Below, in pieces: positions 11,390-24,631 of a stretch of 64,000 bases of DNA; the stretch's first letter is position 1, and each line of letters begins with the position of its first letter. Position numbers and translations under genes: made by a program. The stretch comes from Neckera pumila (lineage: Eukaryota; Streptophyta; Bryopsida; Hypnales; Neckeraceae). Where the stretch lies: the NCBI GenBank assembly GCA_963969595.1, contig OZ018417.1, forward strand, positions 4,838,501 to 4,902,500, in the 5' to 3' direction. The notes below the pieces were generated by a model. The model saw only the letters and a list, made by a program, of their open reading frames with translations, searched no databases and had not been told where the DNA came from.

Positions 11390-13065
11390 CCAGATCAATT
11401 TCCCCCCCGGGTGGAAATTATTAAGGAGCGGCTGATTTTAGACTTCTTATGAATTGTATTATAGGAGATTTGGTTTTGCCCTTAGCTTGTGGGAATTCTC
11501 AAAAGGTTGCCCCAAAAGTTTCGGAATTTTACAAAACTCCACGATGACTCCATGAGAAGTCAATTGCCTTTGAATCTGATGGTAAATTCATAGGAATTAC
11601 CCAAAGTGCGGTAAAATCTCACTAAAAATTAGGATAGAGTTTTGTGTGTCCGATAAGTGACCTATCAAGTTTGAAGACTTTCCAATAGTCAAAAGTACCG
11701 GAATCAGTAACGACATCAAATTTAACAAGAATTTACAACCTGGCGGCGAGTTGACCGGCGTACCCAGAGTTCACGATGTCCGACCGTTGCAAATGAAGAA
11801 TGTTTTCTTGCTTCCACGAACCTTCCAAGAAACCCTAGTTAGTCAAATTCCTTGGAAAATGCAAATGCCATTAATTGGAGTTTTGACCATTTCTTTGGAG
11901 TTACCGTTAGTGGTTTTTACGGACGAAATTAGCTTGGAAGAAGGGAGTAGGGGATCTTCTAGTCTAATTTGGGTCTTTTGAACGCAATGGCGCAATTGGT
12001 TTTCAATTTCAAGTTGTTCCCTAAAAGATAGAGAAGGTCCAGCTGTAGGTTTGACTTTTTAGAAGTAATTAGCTGTAATTCTAAGTTAATTCACAAAATA
12101 TCTTGGTTAGAAACAAAGATTAGATGTAGTTAAGATCTCAAATCTTTCCTAAAAAACCCTCTTTGACTAAATTAAGAATATTTGGAAGTATCTTAAGATT
12201 AAAACGCATAATATCCTAAGGTAAAATAGGTTAAAATCCTAAATATCTTTGGAAAAAATCTAAGGTTTTACTTGGATAAGATTTCTTTTTTTAATTAAGG
12301 CTTGTTTTAGAAAATTCTTAAATTAAACAAAGATTATTTAGGAAATATCTTAGGGTAGTTTAGAAATTAGCTTAGGGTTAATTAGGTGAGTTTTGGAGCA
12401 AAAGCGTACAATATCTTGTGGTAAATCAAGGAGGTGGGACTTCTTGCAAAGTATAAAAGGCCCCCCTCCGAGGTTTCCTCAACCCTCTTTTCTGTTCACT
12501 GATATGCTGCCAAAGTGTAGAAGATCCACACTTTGATTTTGCTCATTGAAACTCTGCCCGAAGTGTGGAAGACCCACACTTTGATTTTGCTTACCGACAC
12601 TTTGTCATGATTATTTATTGAGGCCAAGATATGGCCATCTTTTGCTTTCAATTTCTTTAGTGGAGGTCTTGGTTAGAGGACACGGGGTTTCCTTAACACC
12701 AACAAACCACATTAAAACTCACACTGGGAGGTTTAGTCCCCCAGAAGATTGATACATCATTTTGCATACTAACCACGTGCCATTGTAATAGCATTGACTT
12801 GACTAATTCCTAATTTTCGGTTAAACACTATCATGAGTATCTCATTTAGGAATTAAACCATCAAGATTCACTATAATCTTTGATTTTTGGTTTAAACACT
12901 ATCATAAGTACCTCATTCAAAGATTAGATATTCGAGAAAGGACTGGAACCGTTGTGTTCAAGTTTTTCCTGGGGTTGCTCCCGCACGGCAAAGCTTTGAC
13001 CTTAGAGGAAAAATTGGGATATACCCTTGGTTGCTGGGCTACTTAAGTCAATACACCACATCAAG
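11390..13065 (+). mobile_element. LTR-like region, second copy
   Basis: This shares ordered blocks with 3.24-3.92 kb, including the TATA box (TATAAAAGGCCCCC near 12455) and a CT-rich start region. Downstream it has internal duplications: a ~54 bp repeat around CACACTTTGATTTTGCT at 12513-12610 and a second around TTTAAACACTATCATRAGTA at 12810-12930. Near 13065 the sequence TGGTTCCC follows a CA-rich end, which could be a primer binding site. No gag-pol reading frame follows. It may be a solo LTR or a truncated element. Confidence 0.45.
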
Positions 13066-13317
13066 TGGTTCCCTTTCTTCCGCCAAAAATTGCTCACTTT
13101 GCTTTGTTTTGCTTCCATCGCCAAATTATGAATTTAGTTGATAGTTTAGTTTTGCCTTAGTTTAGTTCATCTTTGCCTTTGTTTTAGTTTAGTTAGCATT
13201 GTGTAGAATATCCCAAAACTCCCCAAAAATCGTTTGTTTAGATTTGGTTGCTTCATTATATCCAAAAATCTAAAACCATTTAGCTCAGTTTAAATTCTTT
13301 AGTTATTTTAGTTCGTT

Positions 13318-13460
13318 CTTCCGTTAGCCAAAACCAGTGCCAGTTTAAAAGCCAGAACCAACACCTAGTTTAAAAGCCAAAACCAGTACTAGTTTAAAAG
13401 CTAGAACCAGCACAACTTAAAAAGCCAGAACCAGCACAGTTTAAGAAGCCAGACCCAGTC
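13318..13460 (+). repeat. Minisatellite, ~25 bp unit
   Basis: The phrase AGCCAGAACCAGCACAGTTTAA repeats about six times with variation. Confidence 0.8.
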
Positions 13461-13546
13461 TAGGGGTCGGAGGAAGGGAATGAGACCAGACCACACGGAG
13501 AACGCCGGAGCCGCAGCCAATCGGGCAGCACCACGTGGCCACGGGG

Positions 13547-13626
13547 TCGGGAAGGTCGCTGGGGAGTTAGGCAGGTTGCTGGAGGTCGGGAAGGTCGTTG
13601 GGGGAGTCAGGCAAGTTGCTGGGGTG
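13547..13626 (+). repeat. Tandem duplication, ~40 bp, GC-rich
   Basis: Two copies of GTCGGGAAGGTCGYTGGGG followed by AGTYAGGCARGTTGCTGG. They lie in a GC-rich island (13460-13650) unlike its AT-rich surroundings. The ORF across it (13480-13692) looks like a by-product of the repeat. Confidence 0.75.
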
Positions 13627-13699
13627 GAGTTCGTGGAGTCCAGGGAGTCCAGGGACCAAAATTTGACTTGGAGAACTCACACCAAAATTTGACAAAAAT

Positions 13700-15289
13700 T
13701 CAAATACTAAAAAGGTTAGGCCGTTGCTTGCCACACCAACCCAATTTTGGTTTTTGTTCTAAAATCTTGGTTGATCACACTTCAAATTAACACTCACTTC
13801 AACCTTCAAACTTACAACTCTCCAACTCCATAGCCAAATTTCAAATGACAACAAAATTTGAAGCAAAACATACTTAGAGAAGACAAAGTGGTGGTTTGAG
13901 AAGGAATTAGCATTAAAATACTAATTTCTTCTAACGAATCTAACTATTCAAGTGATTTTATTTTTGTTTGTTGTGTTTTTCCCTATTCATTTACTATTCA
14001 TTTTGGATTTGTTTGGCTCCTATTCCGTTACTATTCATCTACTATTCATTTCGGGACAATTTGTTTTGTTTTTATTCTCTCTTTACTATGCATTTCCTAT
14101 TCATTTGGAATAATTCCTTGATTTTATTCCTTTCACTATTGAAGAATTTGGTTTGTTGCCACTAAATTTGATTCCTTTGACAATTAGTGGTTGAATTTAG
14201 TTTTGATTTGTTTCATTAGGCCTAATAAGCCAAATAGGAAGAAACAAAAGTCAACAAATATCTTAGAATAATCTAGTAAAATTAATAACCTAACCAACAA
14301 AGAATAAACTAATAATTCAATTGAAACAATTGAATTATATAGTTGACAAAGAATATTTGAACCTTTGAATTTCATTTAAACAACCAAAGAATAAGAATTA
14401 CAAATAGAATTAGGACTTTGAAATTTGATTGATTTTTAAAATTACTTTAGAACCAACTTGAATTCTTTGAAGTACTTAATTTAGTCCCTTAATCTAGAGG
14501 AATTAAATTAAAACACACTTAAAACTAACCCATTATTGTAGGACTTAGCAAAAGGAAATGTAGAAACAAGGGAATTTTGAATTGACTTAATTCCAACTAC
14601 CTTCCAATTAGGCAAGGAAAATTATACAATGGAGAACGACGGTTACTTTGAAACCATCATGCTCGTGATGTGCAATGACGGCACGTTAGAAGCCGTCGAG
14701 GCCAAGGTATGTTAGTTTCCCATTTATTTACTTTTATTTGAATTGAATTTAGAAGTTAGAACATTAATTAGGTTAGAATCTTAGTCTTTAGGACAAGTAG
14801 GTCATTTTTTCAGAGAACTTTTAACCCATTTCATGCAAAAGAAATAACCAAAACCTACAAGTTACGAGTAGTTAAAATTTAACCAGAGAAAAATTAGGGT
14901 TTTCATTAAAAGGAATTAACAAGGGATCTTTTAGGTAAAAATTAGGTTTGAAATTAGAATCTAACCCTAAAATTTAGAAGTAGTTAAACCTCAGTATTAC
15001 TTCCAATTAGTGAAAGAAGTTTTACAATAGAATTAGGAATTAAACTCAAATTGCCAATAACTTTGACTAAGAATCGAGAATTTACTTTTCTTCACTACTT
15101 GGTAGGAAGAAGGTTACATTCTATCACTCACTTAGACGCAACTCTAGTTTGGAATAGCTTTTATTTTTTTGCCCGTGGATTGATTAACCATGATCTTCTA
15201 ACCTTTAACAAATAGTGTGATTGACTATTTGAAAGTAGGAAATTCTCAAGTAACAAAAAGTGTCCATTGCTTGGAAGGCATACACTTGC
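13700..15289. other. AT-rich stretch without a supported gene
   Basis: Mostly AT-rich. A short open frame begins at the ATG at 14629 (MENDGYFETIM) and runs to a GTATGT donor-like site at 14707. It could be a first exon of a retroelement or captured gene, but I find no continuation. Confidence 0.4.
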
Positions 15290-18200
15290 TCAGGAGTTAC
15301 ACACCCATGAGCGACTCTCCCTTCTATAAGCCGCTAGAATCTGTGTGCCACTTTCTGACTCAAGGGTGGAGTTAGAAACACTCACAGGCTGCAAGAACCA
15401 ATTCTTGTTCCTAGCATATGTTGATGGTGCTATATTCAACACATTCAATTGAGCTTGGGCTGCCTTCAATCCTTCTTTGAGTGTTGCGACAGTGTCTTCA
15501 TCTGTAGATAGGCTGCTATAATCTGACAAATCTACATGTGCCTCTCCGATTTCTAGAGGGTGCAATTGAGCCCATATGTTTTGTTGTTTGTTGTGCGCCC
15601 TGTCAAACTGCAAGCCATTCTCTCTATATTCAATCGCAGCTAGTGGGTTCACAGTATTAGCGCACCCCACAAGTTCTTGGAAATCATAAGCTTTCTTCAT
15701 ACCCTGCATTCCACCCACCTTGCTAAAGAAAATTTCTCAAGAATTAGATCCGGTGAGGTGAAATGGGACCGGCAAGTGAGGAAACGCATCTCTAAAATAT
15801 CTTATCACCATTACCACAAAGTGACAAGAAAGTTGTACATCAAGGTAGCACTGGTTACTAACAAAACACTCTTGGACGGTTGGTGTCTTTATATTCCCCC
15901 CTACACTATGGTGGCCATACTTGAACCATAACTTCCATATAGAAAAGAAAAATGAAACTTTGCTTGCAAGCACAACCCTATCTAGCAGACTTAATGAAAT
16001 AGAGAGAAAAATGTCCACATAATCAGCACAGATTGCCAAATACAACTCGGTCCCCAGTGTTCTTTCTTGGTGGGCGTTTCTTGAAGTTCTAAGTTTCTGT
16101 AAACAAATCCTTGCTTTATGAGCACAAATATGCTGTGCATTAGCCCAGCTCTGACAGTCAGTTCGTTAGACGTCTTCCTTTCTTAAGCCGTGCTGATCTA
16201 AAGAATTTTTTTGATACACCTGACTAAGATGGTCTAGATAACAGACGTTTGCCCCTAGCTGAAGGTTTTTGACCGGACTGTCTAGTGGATTTATTAATTT
16301 CTTGCCGTTGTGAATAAAATCCTGATCATGCAAGCCACGAATTTTATTTTCTTCCAACCATTCACAAGACAAAGATCATCCTTCCCACGGAATTTCATAC
16401 CTTAGCCCTACCTTACTGGTGTAATCTTTAACCATGAGCTGCCTTCTTCGCGAGTCTCCATAAGAAGCATGACCTATAATTGGCCCTATCGATATACCAT
16501 AGCTTTTTTGCCATAAAACATCAATACTCTTCTATTGATTTTGAACCCACTCCAAATTAAAACAGTTGCATGTGCAGGATACGACAAGCACAAGTCTTGG
16601 AAGCTTATCATGCAAAGGATTCACCATGGTGACTCTAGCAAAACTCCCTTTCTAATGTAACTTAAGGGAATCAACTATGGCTTCATATCCACACTCATTG
16701 TTGCCTACCTGCGGCTTGAAGTTTGATACGCATACGTGATTGTCTTTGAAACTGCAAAAACCCACAAGTCCATTATAACGTGCTTCCCAAGAAATTCTTG
16801 ACTTCACCTTTGTCTTGTCTTCTGCCAAGATGACTGGTATTGCCCCTTGAATTCCATGAGCTGCTTTAGCCTCCCTGTAGATTTCAGCAACAGCAGCAAA
16901 CAGAGAAGCATGCTCCCTAGCAATGAACTGGACTCCTTTGCTATTTTCACGTTTACTACTATCATACAAAGGTCCGCCAAAATTCAATGCAAACAGATCA
17001 CACATATGCCTACCTCCGTATATCTTCATTGTTTGTGAAAATTATTTTGTATTTTTAGAAAATCTATGACCCTGTCTTACTCAGTTTAAATTTGAAGCGA
17101 CATCCCTGAGGAAGTCCCACAACGTTGGCTTTCCCCCAAAAGCGTTTGTTCAATGAGTCGCCAAAATGTTATTACAAAATGAAAGAACATCCTTCCAATT
17201 GAAGCTCTCTACAGCACTCAGTTTGAGCCCACGCTGCCTAACTTTAAGTTGAGCGACCTTAGACTTCATCACCCAAAGCATGGCCTTCTCTTCACGGTAT
17301 TTCCTAGCCAGACCTCGACAGTGTGTGGCTAATTCATTAGTGGACAGGTAATCGACCCTTCTTCCCAATCCCACGTCCCTGTAGCCTTGTTTTAGAAATG
17401 CACGACCCTCACGAAGCACCCTCAATCTGAAATCTGTGGCATGCACAATTTTGGAGCACTTACTACAAATGAAACGAGTGAACGGTGAACCTGTGACAGA
17501 CAACCGTTTACAAGCTACATGGCAAAAGCAACCCATGACAACAATGTTTTTGTTATTGAACTCAAAATCTGTTGAAGTACTAGGCTCTGGTATCCATAGT
17601 GCTCTAGGCTTGGGATCATTCAGAAGACTGTCGACTCGATACACCTTACCCCCATATTCAATTGTTTTATTACGCAAACCCCAACACAGTAATGCCAAAT
17701 GGGAGTCGAAATTCATACCTGACGGAGATTCCTCAGAAGTTCGTGACTCGGCAGTGGATGCACCAGAAAACCAAGTGTGCAGATCAGGTTGTTTCCCAAG
17801 AGTGGATCTTGACATTGTTGTAGGCCTTCCCCTTTTTCCAGTGGAGAGTCAGACTTCCTCGTTGTTGATTTAGTAGCCACAACTATGTCCTCGCAGCATT
17901 TTGTATGAATGAGCCCGTGTAGGTGATTCTCTAGATTAGTTCTCAAATTATTTTTTGCTGGGCACAAGAGCAAAATCTCACCATCAATCTTGCAGCAAAC
18001 CTTGTACCACCAGCTTTTTAGTTCGGTAACCCCCACATCTCCCACTAGTTCAAACGGAGGATCATTTGAGGAGATGGAGTCATTCACACTTTCAAAAATG
18101 CTCACACCTTCGTTAACAAGTTGTCTGTGCTCTGCTGTAGTATAAATTTGCGGCTTACCCTTGGGATGATCACAGTATATGGTGCTCTTCCTTTTGCACC

Positions 18201-18927
18201 ATTATTTAATATGCAATGTGGAGTGCAAGTGTGACTTTTTGAAATTAGCAAATAAATTTTGTATACTTGACCTAGAGTGATCACCGCCACTGCCTCCAAT
18301 TTCCCTGCTGCACTCTCCACAAAAAATCTTCACAACTGCCACGTCGTGCTGATTGTAGCTTTTCAGATTCTATATATGGTTTGCAAAGTCCATGGATGCT
18401 AGCTCCTTCGTTAGCTTTAGGGCACCGCGCTTGTAATTTCCGTGATGTCGTCGGAAATCAATTTTGATTGCAGCAAATTGTCGCCCTCTTCCAGCGCTAC
18501 AATCGTTACACCTGCACTCACATCCGCCTCCTGCAACAGCGTGGTGACATTGTCTTCAAAACCCTTGCCATCAACACTAGGAAACTCCACCTATAAAGGT
18601 GCGACAACCTCATTGCTGCTGGTTTCTCCTGCATTGTGAACACAAGGTCGCTTGTGAGCTCTTGCAACGTCGTCTTCCACCTCAAGAACAACATATACTT
18701 TTTCGCATATAGGATTCATCAACTCAAACTTCCTTCGGATGCGGCAGTGGTCATCACAATCCCAGAATTCAAATGGCCAGTCCACATATTTGCCCTTTTC
18801 TAAACGTGACTACAAATCTGCATAGGCCATAGGTATCCCCTGTCTGGCAAAAGAAAGGGCTCAGTAGCTTAGGTGGCGCGCTCACGTCTACAAGCGCATA
18901 CAGCTTGATCTTAAACTTCAACGTCAT
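15290..18927 (-). pseudogene. Zinc-finger, DDE-like transposase-family protein, decayed
   Basis: It reads leftward from the ATG at 18927 (MTLKFKIKLYALVD) to about 15290, broken by many stops and frameshifts. The N-terminal region includes DWPFEFWDCDDHCRIRRKF. Next comes a BED-like finger near 18.2-18.3 kb (FCGECSREIGGS ... SHLHSTLHIK). A second Cys/His cluster is near 17.95 kb (LCPAKNNLRTNLENHLHGLIH). A third is near 17.5 kb (GCFCHVACKRL ... FICSKCSKI). Further on are VILAEDKTKV (about 16.83 kb), GANVCYLDHLSQVYQK (about 16.25 kb) and FVSNQCYLDVQLSCHFVVMV followed by FHLTGS (about 15.75-15.87 kb). The acidic and Cys/His motifs suggest a DNA-binding DDE-type transposase, but I cannot assign a named superfamily. 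Confidence 0.55.
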
Positions 18928-19469
18928 GTTTGCATCACCGCAACAACACCCTCAAACGTAAGGCAGAACCTGTGAAACCCTAAGTTATCAGAACACCATC
19001 TGCAAGCGCTTCTCTGCTAACCCTAAAGCAAGCAACAACGGTATAGAACAACAACGAAAGAAGAGTGCGCCCAAAACCCAAGCGCCAGACCCCCGCAGAT
19101 TGCATCCACATCTTCATGATTCCATCCAATGGCGCCCGTTGCCCCACGTCAAACAACATTTCAGACATTCATTATCATTTACTACTCTGACGCAGTACAT
19201 GCCAACTCACAAGGCACTCCTAGTTAAGACTTCTGGCACACTTTTTGAATAAAAGGGGGGGTATCCTGAGTCAAATTCTTTTCTAATTTCTCCCATTATT
19301 CCACAATATTTAGAAGACACCCAAGGCCATTTCCCCTATACTATAGTATTATCAATTAAGTTATAATTTTTTGCCCTAATGTTTTGTTGGCACCTTACAT
19401 TTGTTCCCACGTATATAGATACTCTTACCGCTTACTGCACCACGAGCTTCTAATTTGAGCCATTATTTC

Positions 19470-19742
19470 AACCTTGACAAATGATCAGCATTAGTATGTT
19501 GTTTGCCAGGCTAAAAAATTACACCAAATTGAAATTCTTTCAATAGCAATATCCATTGTGCTAATTGGCTGCTCAACTTAGGTTTGTTTTTAACATATTT
19601 TAGGACATCATGATTGACATAGAAGATAAATTTATAACCCAATAGATAATGTTGGAATTTTTGGATAGCATAGACCATTCCTAAAGCTTCCATGCCATAT
19701 TTAACTACTTTTGGACTATTCAAAGTCCAGAATTTAAAATCT
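19470..19742 (-). pseudogene. Ty3/gypsy RNase H fragment
   Basis: The minus strand reads the retroelement RNase H pattern EALGMVYAIQKFQHYLLG, then FYVNHDVLKYV, then QLAQWILLLKEFQFGVIF, and ends at a PGKQHTNADHLSRL phrase. These are the hallmark residues that follow the reverse transcriptase of plant gypsy elements. Here RNase H would degrade the RNA strand of the cDNA hybrid. Neither reverse transcriptase nor integrase is adjacent, so it is a fragment, placed at the left edge of the palindrome-rich region. Confidence 0.8.
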
Positions 19743-19761
19743 CCCGATGCATGGTGTTAGA

Positions 19762-20627
19762 AAATACACCAGGAGATTTCTGTACACAATAATGTTTATT
19801 TTTGTGAAGGCGTTGGAAGGCTCCCGGGTGGTCCATTGACGCACAGCAATATGGATCTCAGGACATACATGAACTACAAATGTGAAGTACATAGCCTTTG
19901 AATGGCTGCGTGGTGTTTGTCAAAACATCAGGAGATATCCAGATACATTAGAGTTCATTTTGTTGAGGGTGTTCACATGCCCCAAGAGGTCAATGAGAGC
20001 CCATGAACATGCATCTCAGGATATACATAAAATGTAAATACGGATCAGTATATAGCCTGTGATGCATAATGGTAGGCATAACTTCGGGAGATATCCAGCT
20101 ACCTTGAAGTTCAAGCACCTAAGTGTACTGTGAAACCCCCGAGAGGTCAATTGCACTCAAACTTGTATGTCACGGACAATATGAACTTTGAATGATGCTC
20201 CAAGTTTGAATGCAGGTTCCAAAGGTGGCAAGTGAAGATGAATATTGACAACAGTAAGTGGCAATGAAAAAAAAGTCTTGCAACATTGTAGTAATCCCAC
20301 AGGAGATCAAGTACAAGAAAAGAAAGAATAGCAAAAGAAAAGAGCGTGGACATTTGCTACGACTACGACATGGGATTTGGAGGGTGCCCTCGAGGAATTA
20401 TAACAAGAACTGCACATTCTGATATTTTTTAATAAAATAAACCCATCCTAGTCACATCAGCTTCCACTGCCAACACTAGTAACTTCCGTAAAAGACATAG
20501 AGAACCATTTACCAAAGAAATGAACTATGCTATTATGAAGCCGAACAAAATAAACCATCGGGAGATATCCTGATAGCCCTGCCATGGTCACAGTGAACAA
20601 AGAAAAGCATCGGGGAATCTCCCGGTA
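19762..20627. repeat. Palindrome cluster 1, partly in a ~156 bp tandem duplication
   Basis: Degenerate copies lie near 19770, 19928, 20085, 20556 (CATCGGGAGATATCCTGATA) and 20608 (CATCGGGGAATCTCCCGGTA). Between about 19858 and 20165 two ~156 bp units (starting TCTCAGGAYATACAT) each carry one palindrome. This lies just downstream of the minus-strand gene. Confidence 0.7.
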
Positions 20628-20656
20628 GTCGTGGTGGACCACGAGACGTTAGTCGA

Positions 20657-23600
20657 TTAAAGGTCCACCTCGTTTGCCCTATTCAAATTCGCCTGGGCAG
20701 CCTCTCTGCTTTTCTTAGGAATAGTACGTGATTTTGGGTTCACTTTCTTGGACCAATTGGCGTACAATGCACAAGATGCATCCACCCAAGTGGGAGGCCT
20801 ATTCTCCACAACCCATTTCCCGTACCAACAATTCTGGTACATCAATTCCAAGTTACTTTTAGAATTATCTGGTCGCCAATACTGGAGCATGAACTTTCCA
20901 TTATTCTCATGCCCTTCTTCTCTGCAGACATTGGACAATGCTCTTCCTTGCTAGACAGCACATACTGAGGGGTCCTCAGATCTAAGCAGAACCCATGAAC
21001 ATGGTGGAATATCAACCCAAGGATTAAAGCTTTCCCTTGGCGCCTCATTTGCGGGTCCGCAATAAGGTTCAAATTCCTCTTCTTCTGAAACCATGTCGAC
21101 AGGGTTGATGGTTGGCCGCTAGCAAGCGGATTTCTACAACCTCCAATCGTACTTTGGCCAAAAGCCTTCCACCAATTCCGAAGGGCAGTCGGGAAGGGAC
21201 TCCTTGAGCTTTCGCAACACACGTTTCCAGTAATCGACGTACGGCGCAAAGGCGGCCGCAAACCCCTCGCATTTGGACATCCCGTTTCGCCAATATTCAA
21301 TGTACTTCTCGATTCCTAACAGAATCAAACCCTTGCTTAAGGTCGCTTTCCTTACTGCCTCCACTGCCTTCTCTTGATTTCCCGTGGCTTCCGCAACTTC
21401 GCTACCCCACATAGGCTTGAAAGAAATAGGCTTAGGGCAACCTCGAGGGAGTGTCGCACGACCCATGCGGTCTTTCTTCCATAGGCATCGAGAAGGTGTA
21501 TCTGATGGTAGCCACTGTGAATCTACTGCAGACTTTTTGTACTTCATGACGGGGATTCCATCACTATCCACGTAGAACCGGAAAAGGTGCATCTCCCCGA
21601 AAACCGATTAGTTTAGCCGTGCCACTGCACAGGTATCCCTTCACGAAGGACTTGAAATCCGCCACCTCTTGGATGAATTCGGGCATGAATGACAATTCTT
21701 GGGACTCCATGAACGACTTCATGAGGTCCGCGACAACAAATGTATTCTTGCTCTTTAAAGCCTTTGACAGGTGGCTAAAATATGCATCAATATCTTTGTG
21801 AGTATGTCCGACTAGAAGGAAACCGACCTGAATTTCCTTGAAGACTCCTCGCGCAGTAAGCAAAGACAAGAACGCCATGAGGTACTGGTTTTTGTTATCC
21901 TTGGCGGAGTTGTCAAGCTGAAAATAGAGTTTGCTAGGAAGGGGACTAGATCTACGCCGAACTTCCTGTGGAATCAATTTCAAGGCGTTCATACACCGAG
22001 ATTTCCCTTTGAGTAGCGCGTCGAAGATTGCATTTGCAGGCGGATAGGAAAAGAGGCCGCCCATCTCCCGAATTGGTGGACCTTCACGTCGCCTGAACAG
22101 TCTAGTCAACGATGAAATGGTGAAGTTTAAGTCGCTCGGCTCGTAGGCTGGTGCATAATGCGCATACGCACCATCGGCATGACCATAAGCCACCATTCCA
22201 GTTATACTTATGGGAAGCTGACCCAAACCTTGTGTAGCCTTCGTCGTCACCCACATTCTTGGAAGAGCCGTCTTCCTTGTATCCATCTTGTCATGAATAA
22301 TGCACAGTATCTCTTGAGGATTCCTCTTGGATTCCTCACGCCACAAAGCATACAGACGACGGCAGGATGCTTGATGATTAAGGTGTTCAGTTTGTTGCTT
22401 CATGAATTCCACAAAGTCCGAACTCCCTTTTGATGATTTCAGAATGAACTGCTGCAGTTCGTCGCATTTCGTACACTTCGCAAAAGAGCTACCAACAGGC
22501 TTAATCAAGACGTTGTTGAAGTGCTCTTTCTTTATTCTACTAACCGTTGCTTGGCTCACTAGAGGAAGGCCACACTCCACATTCAACTGCGATTTCCGAA
22601 AAACAGAAGCACAAGCCGCGGAGGCAGTAACACTATGAGAACTGATAAACAAATAGGAGCAAAGAGAACAGCAGCAATGAGGACAATTGATTACAGGGAT
22701 CAACAACGGGATATATCCCGCTGAAAAGATGACTGCATTCAAGTCCTACAACGAAATGTATGAAGAGGTTTTCAAATGAGAGAACCATCCAAATGAAGTA
22801 CGCATGGAGTACTGTGTCTTGGACATGTCCAACACAGGGAAAAAACTTAGTGAAGGCCTTATACAGTAGTTCAACGGGATATATCCCGTTGACGTAGCAG
22901 TCCGACAAATCCATCAATAATAAAAAACAACAGAAGGACAGTTCATGGAACTACCTCATTGGCATCAGCATGAACGTGCTTCTAGTTGTTCCCAACAGGC
23001 AGGAACTTAAGCGTGTCCACTCTCACCATTTCCAATGCACCGCATTTGGTGCGGCATCTGGTCAGCAGTGTTGTCGATGATCGCTTTCATTGTACCAGTG
23101 ACTTGCAGCGTTCGAAGTCGAGGCCGCTTAACCCCTTTGTTTCTGTGTGTAGATGAAAGAATGCCTTCCTTGTACTTGTCAATGTAATTGTGATAGGTCG
23201 ACTTCGGTATTCCGTGAATAATGTATCACGCTGTGGCACAGACTTCCACTTCTTCCAACGTAATGTACTTCCGCTTCCGTGTCTACTCCACAATATGCAA
23301 TTGTCCACCAACTGCAATACCATACTTTCGACGCTCTTCAAATGGTTTCGAGAAGTATTTCTTCCTGACCTTCAGCGATTTCTCACGCGGAAACAGTTGG
23401 CAGCAATGACTATCGCAGCAGTTCTGCAAGCTTATCTTCTGAATTTTGAAGTTCGTCGTCTTCCGCGTAAACTGTGTCTCCTTTTCATTGAGGGAGGGTT
23501 GATGAACTATGAAACAATAGGGTGCCTTCTGTCTTCCACCCAAATAGGCTAGGGGATCTAGTACATTATGGAAGGTGAAGAAGTGGTCGACTATATCCTT

Positions 23601-24236
23601 CAAGTACCGACCACTAGGGAACCAGCAATTGGAAAGGGACCACCGAGCATGGGTCATAATCGTGTTTGAGTTACCCACGAAAACGTCAAGGACTGTCACA
23701 CCTATGTAGCCTTCACCGAGGGTAGAACTCTGGAAATAATGATCCGCCCTCCAGCAAGTAATTCGACCTGACGATTGAAGAACACCGAAGGAATCTAGTT
23801 GATGCACCTCTAGGCCAATCCAATCTTCCTGAGGAATGAATGGGCTTCCATCCACATGCAGATCCGCAGTGACCTTAACCACGTCAGCTGCCCTCCACAA
23901 CATGGTTCTGTTTTGAACTTCTCCCAGCGTACTCAGACCTCTCTGGCAGGAAGAGACCCTAATATATTGAGCTTTTGGGACGACCAATGAAGGCCTTACG
24001 AGAACGAATACCCACGGCTCGACCAGGATCGGCACACCCAGCCACTTGCCATGAGGATGGGCCTCCACAACAGAACCCACTCTAACTTCTCCAAAATCCA
24101 GTAGGGAAAGCCTCACTACGTCACCATCGCGTAGCAGAGCTGTCCTTGCAGTAGATTCTTGAGAATCAGCGTCCCCGGCTGATTCTCCAGAATATGGAGT
24201 GATGGCATCATAAAATGAATTAGAGTACAAATCCAT
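20657..24236 (-). pseudogene. DDE/RNase H-like transposase-type protein (DUF7869-like), broken
   Basis: It starts at the ATG at 24236 (MDLYSNSFYDAITPYSGES). The N-terminal ~230 residues have a BAH-like or beta-rich look (LLRDGDVVRLSLLDFGEV, GVPILVEPWVFVLVRP). A putative helix-turn-helix lies near 23.2 kb (GIPKSTYHNYIDKYKEG). After an intron (about 22642-22954, holding two palindromes) comes the core: CIIHDKMDTRK, YFQLDNSAKDNKNQYLMAF, FLLVGHTHKDIDAYF. The three Asp-bearing motifs are spaced like a DDE/RNase H fold. A C-terminal WKRVL...GFWPKYDWRL region ends at 20657. There are premature stops (TAG near 23283, TGA near 23226) and frameshifts near 23045 and 21590. The DUF7869 link is from memory. 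Confidence 0.6.
22707..22890. repeat. Palindrome pair inside the transposase-like gene's intron
   Basis: CGGGATATATCCCG at 22707-22720 and the perfect 18 bp palindrome AACGGGATATATCCCGTT at 22873-22890. Both lie between the two coding exons, about 150 bp apart. Confidence 0.9.
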
Positions 24237-24631
24237 TGTCTCTGACGCACTGAATCCAGGAACCTTATAGTAGCAAAAATGTAATGAAGAGTGAACTTGG
24301 AGACGGAAATTCTAGAATATCAGTCTACATTGTAATTATGATTGGACTTCGATAGGGGAAGGAGATATGTTGATTTATCCCTTGACCTAGTTATATGTGA
24401 AGTTTGCGCCGTTGGCCGAGGTGGAGTGGGGTTGCACTACTACGTTACAAAAAGAAGAATGCATTAGAATACAAATGGAATATTGTCTTTCGGAATATGG
24501 AACTTGAGAACCCAACGATCTACGAGATCAAAAGGTCACATCACAGAACAATGTTATCTATCGGTTTGATGCAACGGTACATATTACCATGTACAATATC
24601 CACTGTTGACCAACTGAGATGTTTTCATGGA

